Positions 58,160 through 64,000 of a stretch of 64,000 nt of DNA are shown here, piece by piece; position 1 is the stretch's first letter, and each line of letters begins with the position of its first letter. A program made the position numbers and the translations under genes. A model generated the notes under the pieces. The model did not search any database. It saw only the letters and a list, made by a program, of their open reading frames with translations, and was not told where the DNA came from. The stretch is from Sarocladium kiliense (taxonomy: Eukaryota > Ascomycota > Sordariomycetes > Hypocreales > Sarocladiaceae): NCBI GenBank assembly GCA_030734395.1, contig JAUZTG010000029.1:4464001-4528000 (forward strand), in the 5' to 3' direction.

Positions 58160-60252
58160 TCAGAAGAAGTTGAACATCTTTTTCACCTTTCCCAGAGCTC
58201 CATCATTACGATTACCAGCGTCCACTGTTGTGGCGGCTTGTTCCTTTTCTTGCCTTATCGCGTCCCACTCTGACTGAAGGTCCATTTCAGTCGTGCTCAC
58301 CACTCGAGATTTGAGATAAAACTTGAAGAAGATATACAGTGCTATCACACATGTTAGTAAGTGCTTGGGGGTGCAGATTTAGATATGCTTGCCGGCAAAG
58401 ATGAAGATGTTGACGTATTGGGTGAGGAAGCCCGCGGCGGTGAACTGGCCATCCACGAAAACGTAAAAGCCTACAGCATGTTAGAGAAAATTGTGGGAAA
58501 GTACGTCTGGATCAATGGCCCGGACAATACGAGTCTCTCACGTACCTCCGAAAAGAATGATCAGCCCTACGAGCACCAGAGTGAACCAAGCCACCAAGGG
58601 TTGCAAAGGGCTTTTCCATGGAAGCTCTATCACAATGTCGAGTCAGCACGAATAACATCCAAGTCTTCGTGTCATCTTAAATGCGAGCCAGTCAGGCGTA
58701 CCTTCACGCGAGTACCCTTGCTTCTTCATCCCAGCGTAGAATCGAAGGAACGTCACTGAGATTACCATCCAACCGATCAGCCCAGCCACCGTCGTGATGT
58801 TGACGAACCATCCGAACACGATGGAGGTGTTGTTCGCGCAGCTGAGATAGACCAGGGGGATTAGGGTCACGCTGAGGGCAACAGCGTAGTACGGCGTCCC
58901 GAATCGATTGCAATGGAGGAAGAACTTCGGCGCATGACCGTCCGTCGCAAGGCCATACACTGTGCGGGATGCAATAAAGACGCATGCCGAGCCACTGCTC
59001 GCTGCGGACGTGAGGATCACAGCATTAATGATGGAGGGCAACACCTTGATTCCCGAGCGCTGGAACGCTATAACGAAGGGAGACTGCTGGGCCGTTCCTG
59101 TGCTCAATTGCAGTGAAGGGTCATCGTAACGGCTACGGATGTTGTCAGCTCGCTGAAAATTCATCATCAGGGCCGTTGGATAGGATCGAGGCTCCTGGAC
59201 TTACACGATCATGCCTACGATTAGAATGCTGAGTACATAGAATAAGAGGACTCGATAGAATGTCTTCTTCGTGGCTGCTGGGACCGTCTTGCGTGGATTT
59301 CTCGTCTCGGATCCGGAGATCGCGACGACTTGAATGTTTCCATAACTGAAAGCTGCCGTGATCATAATGCGCCAGATAGCGAGGAAGCGACCGGCTGATC
59401 CAGTCTCGATGTATTCGTTGAACGCCCCGGGATTCTTCCAGTATCGGAAGCCGATGCGTTCACCGTCCGGACCGCCGCCAAGATCGACGACAAGACCGCC
59501 GATAATGAGACCAATGATGAGCATGATCTTGAGGGAGGCGAACACGACCTCTGTCTACAAAGAGGTCAGCTCGGATTCACATCGCATCATGGCTGAAGGC
59601 TTTACAGACCTCTCCATACAACCTCACACCACTGAAGTTAATGAAGATGATAAGGACAGCAATTGGCGTGATCCATGCTGCAGGATTGATGCTCGTATTC
59701 CAGAATTGGACCACGGTGGCAGCAGCACTGATTTCGGCGGCAGCGGTAATGGACATGGTGTACCCTGAAGAGAACATCATTAGAGACAGTTATCAGTCGT
59801 GCCTAGCATTCTTTCCAATATGTTGATCGTGAGCTTACAGAAGTTCCAGCCTGTCGCAGCGCCAAGAGCTGGCTCTACGAACTTAGTAGCATGGCGAATG
59901 AAACCACCGGTATCGGGCATGAAAGCAGTGATTTCGCCAGTGGTATAAGCAATGCCAGCTGTAACGAGGCCCATAATGAGGTATGCTATCAGAGCACCTG
60001 CTGGGCCTGCAATGGCAATTGCTTGACCAGAACCTAGGAAGAGACCAGTACCCTGCCATGGTGCTTCTCGTTAGTGTGTGACATGCTCTACAGCGCCTAT
60101 GGTCGAAAACTTACAATCATGCCCGCAATGGCAATCATGTTAATGTGCCTGGCTCGGAGGTCTCTCTTGAGGCTGTGATGAGCCTCGAGAGTGGCCCCGA
60201 CCTCCATGTCTCGGGAGCTGCTGGTTTGCATCTCTTTCTCGTTTGAACTCAT
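58160..60252 (-). CDS. Amino-acid permease (APC/YAT family)
   Basis: Eight exons (60252-60115, 60052-59839, 59764-59610, 59554-59205, 59132-58702, 58626-58546, 58470-58393, 58341-58160) give 542 residues with about twelve helices. The N-terminal motif LKRDLRARHINMIAIAGMIGTGLFLGSG is the family signature (encoded across the first intron), followed by GFIRHATKFVEPALGAATGWNFWY. Later hallmarks are FSYGNIQVVAISGSETRNPRKTVP, SAASSGSACVFIASRTVYGLATDG and PYYAVALSV. The C-terminal tail is hydrophilic. Exons 6 and 7 are short (81 and 78 bases). The last intron uses a GC donor (GCAAGC at 58392), giving FIFAALYIFFKFYLK. It imports an amino acid at the plasma membrane by proton symport; the substrate is not readable. 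A Zn2Cys6 regulator gene lies directly upstream on the same strand. Confidence 0.92.
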
Positions 60253-60805
60253 GATTGGAAGCTTGAGTGGATGTAATGCACTATGCAAGGTAAGAAAGGC
60301 CAAGAGTCAAGGATCTGGGGATTCTCTCCCAGCTGATTCGTCAGATGAGAAGGTCGAATACTAGGACGCATTCGAGGTGGCTCATCGCCAAGAATCGAGC
60401 GGATGCATCTGTATATACGTCCAGACCCGGTGCCGAGATGCCGCAGGATAAACACAGGGAACTTGTAATCATACGAATCAGAGGCAGAATGGTGAGACCT
60501 GCTGATAAGGATGGGGTCTGCGAGTCATCTTACCCCGGAATCGCAACCTTCAATGTGGTTGAGTCGCCGATAAGTGGACATTGGTGGATATTAGAACGCC
60601 GGCGACACCAACCAGGCTCTGTCGATTCCCGATATCTGTGATCTAGAACCTCCAACCATGATGAGTAGATTCAGCGGGGATAATACTTCAAGCGATGAGT
60701 TGGTTTCAGGGGTTTGCCGGAAGAGTGTTCAATTCGTGCCGTGTTTGTGGTCACCTGCGTCTACCTACACTGTTACGAGCTCTGCCCATGATGTCTGACG
60801 TACCT
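60253..60805. other. Intergenic between regulator and permease
   Basis: These 553 bases carry the permease promoter and the regulator 3' end. No gene is supported. Confidence 0.45.
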
Positions 60806-63033
60806 TCAGGCCAAAAACATAGCCTCCTCAGTACCGAACCCTGCCGTCGCAAACCACTCATTCCAAATGCTGTCTTCATCCGACAGCATACTTGTTTGTT
60901 CTTGACGATCCGAGCTTGGTGGTCCAAAGCCATCGAAGGGTCTTTGCACCCTTGGCGTCAAGCCAGCTTGTCCGTCCTCCAATGCTGGCATATTGCTGTG
61001 GCTGTAAACAGCAATGGCATTCTGATCATTGGTAGTTCTAAATACCCCTGCGCGACGCTGGCGGTCAGATCTTTGGCTGTCTATCTTCGACGCAATGCGT
61101 CTGAGGAATTTGGCCTGCAGCGCGCAACTGGAATTGGCGGGTGCTTGCTGCTCTGTGAACACTTTCGCAGCGGCATCAATGGCTTGTAGAATAGCGGCCT
61201 CGGTCTCTTTGACAATATCAGACGGTGCGAACAGTAGCAGCTAGGTGTCAAAGTCTTAGCCGGAGCTTGCGATCTTTCATTTTCGTCCCACGGGAGAGGC
61301 AACGCACCTTCAGTAAGAACGCGGCACTGTACGCCGTCATTACATGTAAAGAGTCCTGAGCAAAGTAAACACTTGAAGAGTATTTCTGAATCAGTTGCAA
61401 CATGGTCAGCGCGCTGGTGTACGCTGACCAGAGAATACTTGAGCCAGGTGTTGTCTCCCCGTCGCCCGAGGCGAGGATAGATTGCAAGGGCAGAGAGCAA
61501 AGCTGAAGCTTCGCATGAGTTCCATAGAAGCGCAAAAGTAAATAGTGGCAGTGGTTCTTGTCTGAGGACTGCTTTCGATCCTTGAGCGATTGAGTCCAGC
61601 GCGCCTCCCATCGTTGGATGCGATCTTGACACAAGGCTAGCAAGGAGTTGGTGCTTCCCAAGGAAGTCCTGTCACCTGGCCGGTAACCTCTGGACAGCGA
61701 AGAGAACGTATCGCATGTCTCAAGTCGCAGGGTCACAAATGCTGACAGCAGAATGTCGTCGTCTGTAGCCAACGGGTTATGGCACCAAGCTTCCGCACCT
61801 TCGATGAAGTCGCTCCTCTCGATCATCCAGGGTCGTCCTGTCTGCAGGCTCAAACTGTAGTTTGTCTCAGTATGGGAGTGTTTGGAACGTCGTTTGGATA
61901 TTCAATTTAAGATACCTTCTGTCGTAGACAAAGAGAACAAGCCAAGTTCTCTCAATGTTGCGGAGCTTTCGAACCTCAGAGTCTGGCAAGGACATGCGAC
62001 TCGACAGGTTCGGCGGACTAAGTCGATGCCACCCCATGTCCACGCACATACGAATAACGTATCCCAAAGTCGTCCAAGCTCGGTTATCCTGAGGCTCTTT
62101 CCAGTAAGTCAACAATAGAATCGCTTGTGCTGTCTCGACAGAGTAGACGCCTTTCGCAAACGCCTCATTGAATAGTTCCTGAGCATGGTCGTACAATGGC
62201 TTATATAGGATCGGGTTGAAAGCTTTGGCCGTAGCAGCCAGTATTGATGTTAACAAAAACAGTGACTGCTTTCTGACATAGTTGAATGTGTGTAAGTCTG
62301 GGTCGAGCTGGCATATGTAAGGATTGAGGTCTCTCATGAAGCTATGGCAGTTCAGTCAGCCTAATCTTGCCTTGTTGCTAACGATAGAACGCAAGATGAG
62401 TAACTTTTGGATCCTCTTCGTCCCATGTCTGGTCTTCTATTCTGAGGCTGACTTACTTGTCGAAGAGTGACCTTGCCAATGCATCATTCACCAGCCCTAA
62501 TCGAATCGGGTCGTCGGCAACAGCTACTTGAGCAGGACTTGACTCCCTGGTTCTCTCCAAGGTGCCACCCTCATCATCGCAGAGAATCTGTCTTAGTGAG
62601 AACTTCCCCTTTTGGTAGTTGAACAGACCGGAAGGCTGAAGGCCGTCGGTGTTCTCCAGAGCTGGTCGCTGTGGGCCAGACACCGGCGGCGAGGTAACGG
62701 TTCCCGGCTCAATCACGCAGCTCGCCGGCACTGCCTCCGTATGGCTCGGCTCGGAAACTGGAGTTGGCCATGATCCAGGGCCTGACAATGGCACTGCAGA
62801 CCTTGCTTTGGATACTCTGCTTTGATCAGCTTTGTTGGTGAATGAACCATCTGGCTTAGTTCATACCTGGTCCCTGGTTTCCGGCCTCGCCGATGCTTTT
62901 GGAAGACGCATTCGATTCCTTTCCGCTCACAGCGCACGCATACTCCTGTAGAACTATCTGCTGTAATGCAGCATCGAACCTTGATCTTGCGACATGCGAG
63001 GCAGGCGTTTGATGCATTCACCGGAGAGTCCAT
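60806..63033 (-). CDS. Zn2Cys6 transcription factor with fungal-specific regulatory domain
   Basis: Five exons (63033-62867, 62816-62457, 62341-61916, 61854-61308, 61240-60806) give 644 residues. The zinc cluster is Cys11, 14, 21, 32, 35 and 42 (ACLACRKIKVRC ... CVRCERKGIEC), with a long loop of ten residues between the third and fourth Cys and an extra Cys22. A Lys/Arg-rich linker follows (KHRRGRKPGTR). The middle-homology domain spans about 180-450: NPYICQLDP, LTSILAATAKAF, VETAQAILLLTYW, TLGYVIRMCVDMGWHRL and RTWLVLFVYDRS. The C-terminus is acidic near SMLSDEDSIWNEWF, a possible activation segment. Being next to and in line with the amino-acid permease gene, it may control it; no target is proven. 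Confidence 0.88.
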
Positions 63034-63658
63034 CTTGGTCCCAGCGTGTTAATGGGACTTTGCAACATGCTATCTTTCGGTGCACAGTGGAATGGCTTCC
63101 AATAAAGCCCGACCGTCCTGATATGGATTGACATCAGATAATATCTCCTTCCGACGCCGCCGACGAGGATGCTATGCAAGTGTTATCTTTCCGCTGCATG
63201 TTGAACCCATAGCCGACTTCACTATCTCCCCCCCAACAACAGCACCCCACACATTCCGCCACTGGCTGGGAGCTTCGCTCGTTGCGACTCGGTCGCTATG
63301 TGGACACCAATTGCACGTTCCCTTGGTTGCCGACATCGGCAGGGTATCGGCTTAGATCGCCGAATGGTCCACATCTCCCGCCACAAGAGCTACTGACCGG
63401 CGTCCTACTCTAGAACACCGAGAGCGATCTGGCGGATGCTGCTCGTCGGATACCCGGGCAAATGAGATGGACTCGCGTCTTTGCATTCATGCGGCGGTCT
63501 CATTTGCGAAACCCAGAAGTCTGATAGCCTCGTTGTAAAGTTTAGAGAGATTTGTCACTGACCTAGTTCGTCTTCATCTTCTACTTGTTAAGCAACGAGA
63601 GCATAGGCACTGGTCAACCTGTAGACTTCTCTTACAGCGAACAGACTCATTCTCAGCC
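63034..63658. other. Intergenic
   Basis: These 625 bases lie between the divergent regulator gene and the possible gene start at 63659. No clear element. Confidence 0.4.
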
Positions 63659-63972
63659 ATGGGCGGACACGTGTAAGTACCATCGCATACGATGACATGC
63701 CTTTGATGACAGAGCATCAAATGCTATTTGGGTCTAACACTGTTGTCAGAAACATGATGGACGATGTCCTTATCAGTAATCGTATGACACCAAACACAGT
63801 CTCGCTTCACTCTGGAACCCCAGCTAATCGTATCGCCCCAAGTATCTCCGGAGTTGCTGAGGTCATCACTTCGGCTCATGATTTCACTTTGCCGAGACAA
63901 TCGACAGGCTTTTCTGAATCATACCCGCGGCAAGCTAATTGCTTCAAAGAGCCAGCCCGTACTGCCGCATGA
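63659..63972 (+). CDS. Possible gene start at the window edge (unrecognised, probably partial)
   Basis: An ATG in good context (CAGCCATGGGC) at 63659 is followed after 14 bases by a strong donor GTGTAAGTA. A CTAAC branch site and TTGTCAG acceptor lie about 70 bases further (near 63749). The spliced frame continues with NMMDDVLISNRMTPNTVSLH and stays open to 63972. I do not recognise a family, and the TGA at 63970 may itself be skipped by a further intron beyond the window. Treat as a hint only. Confidence 0.3.
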
Positions 63973-64000
63973 GCTCTTTCCACAGCCTGATGTTGTTTCG

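Noticed and set aside
1..64000. CRISPR arrays, rRNA and tRNA genes
   Set aside because: No regularly spaced repeats, rRNA signatures or convincing tRNA cloverleaf with A and B boxes were seen; a covariance-model scan could not be run.

Overview
The window is nuclear DNA of a filamentous ascomycete (Pezizomycotina). Genes lie close together on both strands and carry many short introns of about 45 to 95 bases with clear CTAAC/CTGAC branch sites. The families are typical of moulds: SAT4/PTH11-type rhodopsin-fold proteins, Zn2Cys6 regulators, CYP504, a PDR-type ABC-G transporter, DUF3176, GH27 and proteinase-K-like S8 proteins. I cannot name the species. All exon boundaries were deduced by reading splice sites and keeping the protein frame. 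No transcript evidence was available.

Region by region. 1-1.4 kb: a seven-helix membrane protein. 1.9-14.4 kb: a compact aromatic-acid catabolic cluster, with a CYP504-type P450 transcribed divergently from homogentisate dioxygenase (hmgA), a Zn2Cys6 regulator resembling HmgR by position, an MFS anion-symporter-type transporter, fumarylacetoacetase (fahA) and maleylacetoacetate isomerase (maiA). Together these would take up an aromatic acid, hydroxylate it to homogentisate, and degrade that to fumarate and acetoacetate. 4-hydroxyphenylpyruvate dioxygenase is absent, so the P450 points to phenylacetates as an entry route. 15.6-24 kb: a GH27 alpha-galactosidase, a DnaJ-X co-chaperone, squalene synthase (ERG9) and a secreted subtilisin-like protease. 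24-27.6 kb: a 3.6 kb stretch without a supportable gene. 27.6-32.5 kb: a nine-exon PDR transporter with a 7-base microexon. 34.6-52.2 kb: NADP-mannitol-dehydrogenase-like SDR, the nibrin/Nbs1 homologue, a cytochrome-b5-domain protein, a low-complexity coiled-coil protein, a DUF3176 membrane protein, an F-box-like protein, GPI mannosyltransferase I (PIG-M/Gpi14) and a Translin/TRAX protein. 52.6-53.6 kb: a broken thioester-reductase domain, apparently the last remnant of an NRPS or PKS-NRPS gene, next to 2.6 kb of gene-free sequence. 56-63 kb: a strongly codon-biased small secreted protein, a TIGR04076-family protein, an amino-acid permease and a second Zn2Cys6 regulator. A possible gene start lies at the right edge.

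Beyond the gene list, the main points are the aromatic cluster with its own transporter and regulator, an unusually high share of GC-AG introns (4 of about 57 deduced), the ABC-G microexon, the decayed reductase relic, and several exons that a plain reading of open frames would miss (last exon of the MFS transporter, second exon of the TIGR04076 protein, most of the secreted protein, first three exons of Nbs1).
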